Source of the DNA: Alteromonadaceae bacterium M269
Lineage (GTDB): Bacteria; Pseudomonadota; Gammaproteobacteria; Enterobacterales; Alteromonadaceae
Length of the DNA: 64,000 nucleotides
Direction: 5' to 3'
Assembly (NCBI GenBank): GCA_004353515.1
Contig: SMNZ01000007.1
Coordinates: forward strand, 62,001-126,000
Of this stretch, positions 15,539 through 23,926 are shown one piece after another. The translations under genes and the position numbers were made by a program. Each line of letters starts with the position of its first letter. Position 1 is the stretch's first letter. Below the pieces are notes generated by a model. That model was not told where the DNA came from, ran no database searches, and was given only the letters and a program-made list of their open reading frames with translations.

Positions 15539-18214
15539 ATGAGTATTAAAGGATTATTAGGCTACTACAGCGATTGTTTTAAAGAAGACTCGGCTGATTT
15601 TAACCTCCGAAATTTACAACGTCTGAATCAGGAAGACTTACTGATAATTAAAGGTACTGATGAAATAGCATCAGGCGACTTGCACCGATTACCCATCGAC
15701 CCAACTTATGGCGAATTATTTCAAAAGCGTGTTGAGATCTATCAACGCGAACGAGTGCTGTTGCATTGCAGTTTATTCGTGACAGGGAAACTCTCTACGG
15801 AAGAAGACAAAATCACGGTATTTAGCCCACTTGTTTTCAATGAAGCACAAATAGAAAGCGACGAATACGGCTTTTACTTTTCTGTAGATAAAAGCACTGT
15901 CACAATTAATGAAGAACTCTTGTCGTTGCTATTGCCACAGCTAGACGATTTACCCGAAGTTGACTCACAAAACATCTACGAGCCAACTTACTGGTCTAAA
16001 CTACTGGAGCAAAGCCCTTACGATATCAACTGCACAGAGAGTATCAGGTTTCCACAACTCGCCGATAAAGGCGATGTCACCAAAGCACTACGCAGGAAAG
16101 CACCTAGCCTTTTACCTATTTCTACCTTGGCATTTGTTGAACGTTCAGCGTCTAGTCGTGGAGTTTTGCATGAACTCAATATAATACAGGCCAGCCAATC
16201 GTATTCGGCACCTTTAAGTGCGTTGCTTGGGCCAGACAACAGCAAAAATCGGGAGATAACCGTTAACCACAGATTGGTCCCGGCAGTATTAAGCGACTCC
16301 CAAAAGCGCGTTCTTACCATGGGTGCAACAAAGACATTAGGCGCCGTTTCAGGTCCACCCGGTACAGGTAAAAGTTACACAATTGCTGCTGTTGCAACGG
16401 AGCATTTTACTCGAGGAGAATCAGTACTCATTGTCGCGAGTTCCGAAACAGCGTTAGATGTTATTGCTGGAAAACTCAGCTCGGATTTCGGGCTTGATAA
16501 CCTTGTGATACGTGCTGGACAAAAAGCATTTCTACGCGAATTCAAACAGTACTTAAATGATCTTTTAGCGGGCTATTACGACTTTGCAGAAGCAGACAAC
16601 CTTGAGGCGTCAAAACAGCAACTCGAAGCCACAATTAAAGACATCATTAAAGATGAAAAGCGCCTCAATACTCTTTGCCAGAAAGCTATTAGTCTGGGGG
16701 ATAGAACGCTCAAGTTGGAAAATAACTCAGCTTCGTTTTGGGACAAACTCCTCCATAAGTTGAGCACCAAGTCCATTAACAACCTCGAAGAGCTTTGGCA
16801 AATTCATCAGCATTTCGATGCACTTCTTCAACAAAAAGAAAGTCACTCAACACAATACATTCGCTCTGCAAAAGCGAAAAGTATTTCGGCGCTATTAAAG
16901 AAGGATAGAAAAGCAGTAAAAACGCTTAATCAAGCCTCGAGGGCAAGAACATCTGCCAAACAGGCTGAGTACTTTTCACAAGCTAACTTTAGTAACTTGC
17001 TTAGCGGCTTTCCCGTTTGGTTAGTTAGCTTGAATTCATTGCATAAGGTGCTCCCACTAGAGCGTGAAATGTTCGACTTAGTGATTGTAGATGAAGCAAC
17101 TCAATGCAATATCGCTAGCACACTACCCGCTCTTCAAAGAGCCAAAAGAGCACTCGTTGTTGGTGATCAAAAGCAGCTTAAGCATTTTTCTTTTCTCTCA
17201 AAGTCAAAGGAGAGTGCGATTGCTGAAGAGAGAGGTGTTAGTAACGTAGAAAAAGCACTCAGCTATAGAGAGAATAGTGTTATAGACCTAGCGATTTTAT
17301 CAGCCACCGAACAAGATCAAATCGGCTTTTTAGATGAGCATTTTCGTAGCCAACCTGAGCTTATCCATTTCAGCAACAGTACTTTTTACAACAACAAACT
17401 CAAGGTAATGCAACACAGACCATGTTCAACCGATGGGCATATTCGACTTGTCAGAATTAACGGCAAAAGAACATCAGGTGGCTTCAATGTTGAAGAGTCA
17501 GAAGCCGTGCTTGAGCAAGTTCGTGGATTAATTCATCAAAGCGAAACAACGGGTATCGCGAGGTCTATTGGTGTTTTATCTCCTTTTAGCAAACAGGTTA
17601 AACACCTTTCTGAATTGATCGAACAACACATCTCGCTTGAGGATATCAAAAAATACAATATACGCGTTGCTACACCCTATGGCTTTCAGGGAGAAGAGCG
17701 CGACGTCATGCTTTTATCATTCAGTGTTGATAACGCTAGTACCCGAGCCTTTCCATACATGAATAAGCATGATGTGTTTAATGTATCGGTCACGCGTGCA
17801 AGACACGAGCAATTCCTCTTCGTTTCTGTCGACGAGTCTGAATTGCCTAGTAACAATTTGCTTAAGCAGTATCTCAATGCAATTGCTGCTTTTTCTACAA
17901 AACACAATGCATCACAACAACCCGATACTTTTCAGCAATCTGTATGTGAAGAACTAAGCTCATTAGGTGTTGAGTGCTGGAAGGGATACGAAATGCTAGG
18001 TACTTACATTGATATTCTAGCGAGAAAAAACGGGCGATACGTGGCCATCGATTTAATTGGTTACCCAGGCCCTTGGGCTGACTATTTTGAGTTAAATACA
18101 TACAAAGTTATCAAACGTGCGGGCATTGATGTTTTTCCATTAAGTTATGCGTTGTGGCACCAAAATAAGTCTCACTGTTTGGAAGCGTTACAAAACCTGT
18201 TGGCGGGAAGTTAG
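15539..18214 (+). CDS. Superfamily 1 (Upf1-like) helicase with C-terminal nuclease-like domain
   Basis: An 891-residue protein. Helicase motifs are in order: I GPPGTGKS (272-279), II VDEA (517-520), III GDQKQ (542-546), IV HFRS (601-604), V GFQGEERD (715-722) and VI VTRAR (751-755). Between motifs I and II lies an insertion with coiled-coil character (about 355-480). The C-terminus (about 800-891) resembles a Vsr/PD-(D/E)xK fold, with ECWKGYEML, IDILARKNG and AIDLIGY, although a canonical ExK is replaced by D-L. The N-terminal 240 residues are specific to this family. Such helicase-nuclease proteins act in DNA repair or in defence. No partner gene is adjacent on the same strand; the start has a weak binding site. 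Confidence 0.85.
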   Translation: MSIKGLLGYYSDCFKEDSADFNLRNLQRLNQEDLLIIKGTDEIASGDLHRLPIDPTYGELFQKRVEIYQRERVLLHCSLFVTGKLSTEEDKITVFSPLVFNEAQIESDEYGFYFSVDKSTVTINEELLSLLLPQLDDLPEVDSQNIYEPTYWSKLLEQSPYDINCTESIRFPQLADKGDVTKALRRKAPSLLPISTLAFVERSASSRGVLHELNIIQASQSYSAPLSALLGPDNSKNREITVNHRLVPAVLSDSQKRVLTMGATKTLGAVSGPPGTGKSYTIAAVATEHFTRGESVLIVASSETALDVIAGKLSSDFGLDNLVIRAGQKAFLREFKQYLNDLLAGYYDFAEADNLEASKQQLEATIKDIIKDEKRLNTLCQKAISLGDRTLKLENNSASFWDKLLHKLSTKSINNLEELWQIHQHFDALLQQKESHSTQYIRSAKAKSISALLKKDRKAVKTLNQASRARTSAKQAEYFSQANFSNLLSGFPVWLVSLNSLHKVLPLEREMFDLVIVDEATQCNIASTLPALQRAKRALVVGDQKQLKHFSFLSKSKESAIAEERGVSNVEKALSYRENSVIDLAILSATEQDQIGFLDEHFRSQPELIHFSNSTFYNNKLKVMQHRPCSTDGHIRLVRINGKRTSGGFNVEESEAVLEQVRGLIHQSETTGIARSIGVLSPFSKQVKHLSELIEQHISLEDIKKYNIRVATPYGFQGEERDVMLLSFSVDNASTRAFPYMNKHDVFNVSVTRARHEQFLFVSVDESELPSNNLLKQYLNAIAAFSTKHNASQQPDTFQQSVCEELSSLGVECWKGYEMLGTYIDILARKNGRYVAIDLIGYPGPWADYFELNTYKVIKRAGIDVFPLSYALWHQNKSHCLEALQNLLAGS

Positions 18215-18234
18215 CTTTTAATCGCTAACTCCCC
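18205..18234. terminator. Hairpin between convergent helicase and nucleotidyltransferase genes
   Basis: GGGAAGTTAGC / GCTAACTCCCC with one mismatch and an 8-base loop. It includes the helicase stop codon. No T-run follows. Confidence 0.5.
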
Positions 18235-18248
18235 CATTACTTATGCCG

Positions 18249-18884
18249 CTAACTAGCAGGTTGTTCGGCTTCTGACTGCTTTATCAGCCATTCCCAATGT
18301 TCTTGTTCAACAATCCGTTCGAGCTTTTGTTTCGTCATTCTAATAATAGGTTTGCCATCAGTACTGCTGCGACTAACCACTCTCAATTCATTACTGGGAT
18401 AAACAGATAGCTCAATATCGAATTCGTTAAAAAGATAAACGTGTTGATACAAGTGAGGCCGATTTCCCTTCATCACCATCACTTCTTTTTGTTCGAAACC
18501 AATATTGTTGTCTGTTAGGAAAGTAGTCAGCAACTCGATATCATCACAAAAAACATGTAAATCAATATCGCTGGTTCTTTTGATTCTTCCTGTGCTCACT
18601 GAGCCAATCAAGCGAGGAGAGAAACTATTAAGCATTTGCATTATTTCTAATGCTTTTAAACGCATCCTAAAGAGTGTATTTACCCTATTGAATTGGTTGT
18701 CATCCTGGCTCAATCGAAAAACTTCGTCAGAAATCTCTCCATTACTTGGAAAGTACTGATTCCCCTTTTTACAAATGCGTTTGGCCGCGATTCGCTTAGC
18801 GTCAAAGTATTGAGAGACTCCTTCAAAATACATTAGTCGAGCACACTCCTGGATCATGAGTGTCTTAATTTGTTTTTTATTCAT
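18249..18884 (-). CDS. Minimal nucleotidyltransferase-fold protein
   Basis: A 211-residue protein. The nucleotidyltransferase core is RLIGSVSTGRIKRTSDIDLHVFCDD (about 92-116), giving the GS...DxD pattern, with a later strand FDIELSVYPS that could supply the third acidic residue. The N-terminus (about 1-60) is helical and basic. It lies 32 bases downstream of an HD-domain gene on the same strand. Together they recall the NTase and HD parts of tRNA nucleotidyltransferase, split in two genes. Possible substrates are RNA ends or small nucleotides; none is proven. Confidence 0.8.
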   Translation of the reverse strand: MNKKQIKTLMIQECARLMYFEGVSQYFDAKRIAAKRICKKGNQYFPSNGEISDEVFRLSQDDNQFNRVNTLFRMRLKALEIMQMLNSFSPRLIGSVSTGRIKRTSDIDLHVFCDDIELLTTFLTDNNIGFEQKEVMVMKGNRPHLYQHVYLFNEFDIELSVYPSNELRVVSRSSTDGKPIIRMTKQKLERIVEQEHWEWLIKQSEAEQPAS

Positions 18885-18916
18885 ATGATTGGGCCATTTA
18901 AGGCCGAGGTTATTGA

Positions 18917-19369
18917 TTAAAGGTTTGGGTTCTTTATTCGTGGCATGTGTTGCAATAAATGATCAACGGCAAATTCTGGCTGACAGACTTCGCAATAAGG
19001 ATCACGACCTTTAAGGTCAAAGTCGCGTAACAGCTTTAGCTGAGACAGTTTCTGGGTATTCTTGAATAGCCGATTTGTTTTTTGCGGATGCATCAACAGA
19101 TCTAAATGATGCCTGATTAACCAGCATATATTTTCATTAAGAATCCCTGAGAGTATTTCGGCTCCTATCTGAGCATGCTTTGGACCGTCAATCGCTTTTC
19201 CGACATCATGGAACAGCGATGCTGCCCAAACATCAGATTCATTCGAAAACCTTAAGCTCAATTGAAAGACTTGCAGACTGTGAAAAAGTGCATCCCCTTC
19301 AGGATGATAAATAGGATTTTGTTCTATGTGTTCTAAATCGAGGAGTAAATCTAATAAGTAATTTCGCAA
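18917..19369 (-). CDS. HD-domain metal-dependent phosphohydrolase
   Basis: A 150-residue protein with an HD-domain pattern: first His in GDALFHSLQVFQLS, the HD pair in AASLFHDVGKAIDGPKHAQIGAEIL, and later histidines in LIRHHLDLL. The C-terminus carries CEVC, a possible metal site. The start appears to be TTG at 19369 preceded by GGAT. It is the first gene of a two-gene unit with the nucleotidyltransferase. The motif order fits the HD fold of HDIG/CCA-enzyme type; the substrate is unknown, most plausibly a nucleotide or 2',3'-cyclic phosphate. Confidence 0.8.
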   Translation of the reverse strand: MRNYLLDLLLDLEHIEQNPIYHPEGDALFHSLQVFQLSLRFSNESDVWAASLFHDVGKAIDGPKHAQIGAEILSGILNENICWLIRHHLDLLMHPQKTNRLFKNTQKLSQLKLLRDFDLKGRDPYCEVCQPEFAVDHLLQHMPRIKNPNL

Positions 19370-19548
19370 TGTTTATCCGGTCTGGCCGGCTGTCTAAATG
19401 CTAAAGAAAGGGTCAAATCAATTCGACGCCTCCACACTAAGGGAAGGCTTAATAAAAATCAAATAAAAAGAGTGTTTGAATCTCAACTCCAACGTTATAA
19501 TTTTGATTCATGATAAGGTCGTTAGCTTAAGGGACTACGCATTAACTT

Positions 19549-20520
19549 ATGTCAAAATCACTATTTTCAATTCACTGCCTAGGCACATCTTCTGGTGTTC
19601 CGACTAAAAAGCGAAACGTATCAGCGACGGCTCTAACATTACCTGACACCAATGCATGGGTGTTAGTTGACTGCGGTGAAGGTGCTCAACATCAGTTGCT
19701 ACATTCGAAACTCACACTTGCAAATTTGGACACCATCTTTATCACCCATATGCATGGCGATCATTGCTATGGTTTGCCAGGCATCATTGCGAGTAGTGCG
19801 ATGTCAGGTAGAAAAGAGCCTTTGAATATCGTTGGTCCAAAAGAGATTCAACAATTCTACCAAGCAGTCCAAGAAACATCTCAGCTTTACACGCCATTTC
19901 CGATTCGTTTTATTCAGACAGAAGAAATGGGCACGCTGACATTACCAAATACTCAAGTCACTGCATGCCTGCTTTCACATCGGATTACTTCTCACGCCTT
20001 TTGTTTTAGAGGTGAAAGGACATTTAAGAAATTACTGACGGAAAAGTTGCTTAAAGACGGTGTCACCCAAGGCCCTATTTGGGGGCAAATACAACAAGGC
20101 AAAGATGTTGAGCTAGACAATGGTAAATTGGCCCAAGCAAAGGATTATGTAGAACAAATCAGTGTTAAACGTAAGGTTGTTATTGCTGGCGATAATGATA
20201 AGCCTCATTTACTAGAGAGTACTGCTTCGGATGCAGACGTTATTATGCATGAAGCGACCTATACCGATGAAATACTTCAGAAAGTTGGACCTGGCCCACA
20301 GCACTCAAGTGCAAAATTAGTGGCTGAGTTTGCGGAGTCAATCAAGCTTCCCAACCTTCTCCTCACTCACTTTAGTGCAAGGTTTCAGGACCCTGGGACA
20401 CCAAACGGTATCGACCTTTTGGAAAGCGAAGCTAGGAGTTTCTATAACGGTAATCTCTATCTAGCATCAGATTTTGATAAATACGATCTGCTGGAAAATG
20501 GAACGCTTATTAAAAGCTAA
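19549..20520 (+). CDS. rnz: Ribonuclease Z / RNase BN (metallo-beta-lactamase fold)
   Basis: A 323-residue tRNA-processing nuclease of the ElaC type. It starts with the conserved LGTSSGVPTKKRNVSA and contains the metal motif THMHGDHCYGLPG (about 63-75), the AGDNDKP strand, HEATY, and the histidine THFSARF near the C-terminus. Usual length is 300-330. In bacteria it trims tRNA 3' ends, as an endonuclease on precursors lacking CCA or as the RNase BN exo/endonuclease. The gene that follows starts 19 bases later on the same strand, so the two are probably co-transcribed. Confidence 0.92.
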   Translation: MSKSLFSIHCLGTSSGVPTKKRNVSATALTLPDTNAWVLVDCGEGAQHQLLHSKLTLANLDTIFITHMHGDHCYGLPGIIASSAMSGRKEPLNIVGPKEIQQFYQAVQETSQLYTPFPIRFIQTEEMGTLTLPNTQVTACLLSHRITSHAFCFRGERTFKKLLTEKLLKDGVTQGPIWGQIQQGKDVELDNGKLAQAKDYVEQISVKRKVVIAGDNDKPHLLESTASDADVIMHEATYTDEILQKVGPGPQHSSAKLVAEFAESIKLPNLLLTHFSARFQDPGTPNGIDLLESEARSFYNGNLYLASDFDKYDLLENGTLIKS

Positions 20521-20539
20521 CATCAACTAGGATTTGCAT

Positions 20540-21124
20540 TTGAAAATCATAAAAGCTGTAGAAAGAGGCAAGAAGATACGCGTCCTCGGATTTGATGATG
20601 CTCCTTTTGATCGACAACGAGGAAGCATTGTTAATGTTAGCGGCGTGCTCTGTTCCAATACTCGCTTTGAAGGTATGTTGTGGACCGAAGTTACAAAAGA
20701 TGGAAACGACGCAACTGAAACACTAATCAAGGTTATCAAAAACTGTAAGTTCTACGAGCAGCTGCACGCGGTTTTACTCGATGGCATAGCTTTTGGTGGA
20801 TTCAATATTATCGACTTGCCATCACTAGCGGACGCTATCAACTTACCCTGTATTGCAGTGATGCGAAAACACCCCGACCTAGTGGCAATAGACAACGCCC
20901 TTAAAAACTTTGACGACTACCAAGTCAGAGCAGCACTTATCCGTAGGGCTGGAGATATTTACCAGCAAGATAACTTTGTTTTTCAGTGTGCAAACATCTC
21001 TGCTGATATTGCTTTCAAGGTACTTCAAGCATCGACCGACACAGGAAATGTACCAGAAGCCCTTAGACTTTCGCATTTAATCGGCTCGGCAATTAAGACC
21101 GGTGAAAGTAGCAACAGAGCTTAA
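20540..21124 (+). CDS. DUF99 (UPF0215) family protein
   Basis: About 194 residues. The sequence shows the DUF99 pattern: IRVLGFDDAPF near the start, then VNVSGVLCS, LLDGIAFGGFNIIDLP and CIAVMRKHPD. The family is common in archaea, sparse in bacteria, and structurally related to endonuclease V (RNase H-like); conserved acids D16, D17 and the D of LLDG fit a metal site. Start is a TTG at 20540, seven bases after AGGA; an in-frame TTG two codons earlier is less well placed. It follows RNase Z directly, which hints at RNA or inosine-containing substrate processing. That link is inference. Confidence 0.82.
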   Translation: MKIIKAVERGKKIRVLGFDDAPFDRQRGSIVNVSGVLCSNTRFEGMLWTEVTKDGNDATETLIKVIKNCKFYEQLHAVLLDGIAFGGFNIIDLPSLADAINLPCIAVMRKHPDLVAIDNALKNFDDYQVRAALIRRAGDIYQQDNFVFQCANISADIAFKVLQASTDTGNVPEALRLSHLIGSAIKTGESSNRA

Positions 21125-21221
21125 CTTCATTACTTACTACTCTGCTTCTACGATACCAAGTAACGAAACCATTCATCGCCTCAAATAATTTCTTTATAAA
21201 ACATTATCAACCACAATTTAC

Positions 21222-21285
21222 ATGACTTAGTCATATAAATTATTAGACACTTTCACCCTCACAATTAATATATGACCAAGTCACA
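21222..21285. promoter_or_regulatory. Two dyad operator copies before the dehalogenase gene
   Basis: ATGACTTAGTCAT at 21222-21234 is a palindrome. A second copy TATGACCAAGTCACA is at 21271-21285. Both share TGACnnAGTCA and their centres are 50 bases apart, about five helical turns. They lie 30-93 bases upstream of the start codon. The binding protein is unknown; one of the two nearby LysR regulators is a candidate. Confidence 0.55.
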
Positions 21286-21314
21286 CATTAATTAGAAAAA
21301 CGAGGGAAAACTAA

Positions 21315-22202
21315 ATGCAGCCTAATAATCAAAAACTTAGCTATAACAAGCAATATAAAACAGTACTAGGCAAGAAAATGGCTTACGTTGATGAAGGTGA
21401 AGGCGATCCAATCGTTTTTCTTCATGGAAACCCAACATCAATCTATCTTTGGCGCAACATTATGCCTTACTTAGAGGGCAGAGGCAGAATTATTGCTATC
21501 GACATGATAGGTATGGGAGATTCTGAAAAACTCGATAACACAAAAGATGGCAGCTACTCACTAGCAGAAAACAGCCAATACACCTTTGCTCTGTTGGACG
21601 CACTTGGAATCGATAAAAACGTCACATTGATACTTCACGACTGGGGTTCTGGTGTTGGTTTTAACTGGGCGAACCATAACAGAGATGCAGTTAAAGCCAT
21701 TGCCTTTATGGAAGCCATAGTTACGCCATTCCCAACTTGGGATGACTTCCCCAAAGATCTGCATGGTCCCATAGGTACGCTCCGTTCCGAAGCTGGAGAT
21801 AAAATGGCGTTAGAAGATAACTTCTTTATCGAAACACTATTACCGTCTGCCATTTTAAGACCGCTTAGTGAGGAGGAACATGCTGAATACAGAAGGCCTT
21901 TTGAACAATCAGGGGAAGCACGTAGAGCAACACTTGCAGGCCCAAGACAATTACCTATCGCTGGAGAGCCAGCAGATACGGTAGCTATTGTGGCGAGCTA
22001 TGCCGACTTTCTTGCAACATCTGAGAATATTCCCAAGCTATTTATAAACGCAGAACCTGGTGCGTTCTTAGTAGGTTATGCGAGAGACTTTGTTCGTACT
22101 TGGCCTAATCTCAAAGAAGTAACGGTTAAAGGCAGTCACTTTATTCAGGAAGACTCACCTAAGGAAATTGGAGAGGCAATAGCTGACTGGCTACCGAACT
22201 AA
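21315..22202 (+). CDS. Haloalkane dehalogenase, subfamily II (DhaA-like)
   Basis: A 295-residue alpha/beta-hydrolase. The oxyanion/halide site HGNPTSIYLWRN (Asn next to Gly) is at about 38-49. The nucleophile elbow HDWGSGVGF gives Asp, followed by the halide-binding Trp. FMEAIVTPFPTWDDFP supplies the catalytic Glu typical of subfamily II, and the histidine is in VKGSHFIQED near the end. Such enzymes hydrolyse carbon-halogen bonds to alcohols in the cytosol. GAGGG precedes the ATG. The neighbours are redox and detoxification genes with LysR regulators. Renilla-luciferase-like relatives share the fold, but all dehalogenase residues are present. Confidence 0.9.
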   Translation: MQPNNQKLSYNKQYKTVLGKKMAYVDEGEGDPIVFLHGNPTSIYLWRNIMPYLEGRGRIIAIDMIGMGDSEKLDNTKDGSYSLAENSQYTFALLDALGIDKNVTLILHDWGSGVGFNWANHNRDAVKAIAFMEAIVTPFPTWDDFPKDLHGPIGTLRSEAGDKMALEDNFFIETLLPSAILRPLSEEEHAEYRRPFEQSGEARRATLAGPRQLPIAGEPADTVAIVASYADFLATSENIPKLFINAEPGAFLVGYARDFVRTWPNLKEVTVKGSHFIQEDSPKEIGEAIADWLPN

Positions 22203-22241
22203 CCTAGGAAGTTAATATAAGCTGGTTTACTCACCTTTCTA

Positions 22242-23090
22242 CTAAGCCAATAGCGTAGCAAACCAGCTTAAAAAATCACCCGTTTTTCGGTCAGTGTAAC
22301 TGTCCTTATTGGGTACGTAATAACAAAGATCAGAAACAACAGGTTGTGAACTGACAGCTTGTAAAAGTTTAGACGCCACCAGCTGTTGAGTAAGAGTTGT
22401 TGAACAAAAGACGAGTCCATTTGATGCCAAAGCTTCTTGGATGCCGAAGAGTTCTTGGTCGAAACTCTGGATATCAATTTTTGAGGTGTCCCAGCCATTC
22501 AATTCGAGCCAAGCCTCTAAAGGAGGTTTCGGTAAGTCCCGATTTTTCCACTCGGTTGTATAAACCCTCACACGATTAGCCGAATCCAATTGTTCAAGAC
22601 ACTCTTTCACACCAAACAGGCTAAAGGATTCCGTCTTAACAACGTCTGACGACTGGACCTTAGCAATGTTCCCCAACCTTATCGGTAGATTAAATACTTG
22701 GTTATCGATAGCTTCTCCGGTTAACACTTCGACCTTAATCTCCGGATATTTAGCCTGTAACTTTCCTAGAGATGGAATCAATACCAAGGCGGCAAGCGAT
22801 GATGTTGTGCTCACCCTCAATGCTTGATTGCTTGATTGGATGTCTTCCAACGCAGATTCAATTTTACGAAAGCCATCATAAGTCGCCGCCGCAAGTTTAA
22901 CTCCAACCTCCGTTAGACTGACTTTTCTCGGGCGACGATGAAACAGATCAACATTCAAACGACTTTCAAGGTTATTAATATGGTGCGAGACAGCAGTTGG
23001 CGTAATCGCTAACTCTTCTGCTGCTTGCTTAAAGCTGCCTAACCTAGCCGCTGCTTCAAATGTTTTTAGGGCCTGTAAGGACACCTGCAT
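22242..23090 (-). CDS. LysR-family transcriptional regulator (GcvA-like)
   Basis: About 283 residues with an N-terminal winged helix-turn-helix (LKTFEAAARLGSFKQAAEEL, ITPTAVSHHINNLESRL). A substrate-binding domain follows, in which the 'Y/F-trimmed' GcvA-type segment AWLELNGW is visible. I chose ATG at 23090 because AGAGGA lies just upstream. It is divergent from the azoreductase gene; a perfect dyad sits between them, so it probably controls that gene and itself. It converges on the haloalkane dehalogenase gene, with about 40 bases between stop codons. Confidence 0.88.
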   Translation of the reverse strand: MQVSLQALKTFEAAARLGSFKQAAEELAITPTAVSHHINNLESRLNVDLFHRRPRKVSLTEVGVKLAAATYDGFRKIESALEDIQSSNQALRVSTTSSLAALVLIPSLGKLQAKYPEIKVEVLTGEAIDNQVFNLPIRLGNIAKVQSSDVVKTESFSLFGVKECLEQLDSANRVRVYTTEWKNRDLPKPPLEAWLELNGWDTSKIDIQSFDQELFGIQEALASNGLVFCSTTLTQQLVASKLLQAVSSQPVVSDLCYYVPNKDSYTDRKTGDFLSWFATLLA

Positions 23091-23121
23091 ATCAGTTCCT
23101 CTAAATACCAACGCTGCACCA

Positions 23122-23144
23122 ATAGATGACTAATACTCATCTAT
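23122..23144. promoter_or_regulatory. LysR operator between regulator and azoreductase
   Basis: ATAGATGA-N7-TCATCTAT, perfect 8-base arms. It fits the LysR T-N11-A rule and lies in the 133-bp divergent intergenic region. Confidence 0.65.
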
Positions 23145-23223
23145 AGCTGAAATATTCTCGTTTGTACCAACGCTAATTCACTCACAAAATATGGTGTACC
23201 CAGAATGAAGTAGAGTATGAATC

Positions 23224-23898
23224 ATGACCACATTATTGCATATAGATGCTAGCGTTAGGACAATTTCACCGTATAACGACAATCATAACTCCATCTCCAA
23301 AGGTATAGCGGATCGATTTGTCAGCGCATGGAAAGAAGAAAAACCTATAGATGAGTATATTTACCGTGATGTCGGATTGAATCCTCCCGCATTTATTACT
23401 CAGGATTGGATAAGCGCGGTATTCACGCCTTATGAAAAAAGAACACAACAGCAAAAGAACATAGTTGCTTTGTCCGACCAATTAATTGATGAAGTCACCA
23501 CGGCAGATCTCATCGTTATCTCATCACCGATGTACAACTACGGTATGCCAGCCCAACTCAAAGCTTGGTTTGATCAAATCGTCAGAGTCAATAAGACGTT
23601 CGATTTCGATCTATCCCGTGGGGATTTTCCGCTACAACCGCTACTCTCAGGAAAAACACTGGTGATAATCACTTCAAGCGGAGAGTTTGGCTTCGGTCCA
23701 GGTGGCATTCGAGAAAACATGAATCACCTCACGCCACACATACGTACGCTTAGCAAATATCTCGGCGTAGAAACCATTCACGAAATCGCCTCTGAATATC
23801 AGGAATTTGGTGACGAACGACACAAGAGCTCTGTTGAAATAGCCAAAGTCAAAGCCGAAAGCCTTGCATTAGAATTGGCAGAAACAATGAATGACTAA
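23224..23898 (+). CDS. azoR: FMN-dependent NADH:quinone reductase / azoreductase
   Basis: A 224-residue flavodoxin-fold protein. The FMN phosphate loop is at the N-terminus (LHIDASVRTISPYND), and the family signature SSPMYNYGMPAQLKAWFDQIVR lies at about 93-114. A second FMN-contacting loop reads ITSSGEFGFGPGG. AzoR/AcpD enzymes reduce quinones and azo dyes in two-electron steps using NADH, protecting against electrophilic quinones. It is divergent from a LysR gene with a shared operator. The product is cytosolic, probably a dimer. Confidence 0.9.
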   Translation: MTTLLHIDASVRTISPYNDNHNSISKGIADRFVSAWKEEKPIDEYIYRDVGLNPPAFITQDWISAVFTPYEKRTQQQKNIVALSDQLIDEVTTADLIVISSPMYNYGMPAQLKAWFDQIVRVNKTFDFDLSRGDFPLQPLLSGKTLVIITSSGEFGFGPGGIRENMNHLTPHIRTLSKYLGVETIHEIASEYQEFGDERHKSSVEIAKVKAESLALELAETMND

Positions 23899-23926
23899 TA
23901 AGTAATGGCTAAAATAGCCAATTAGG

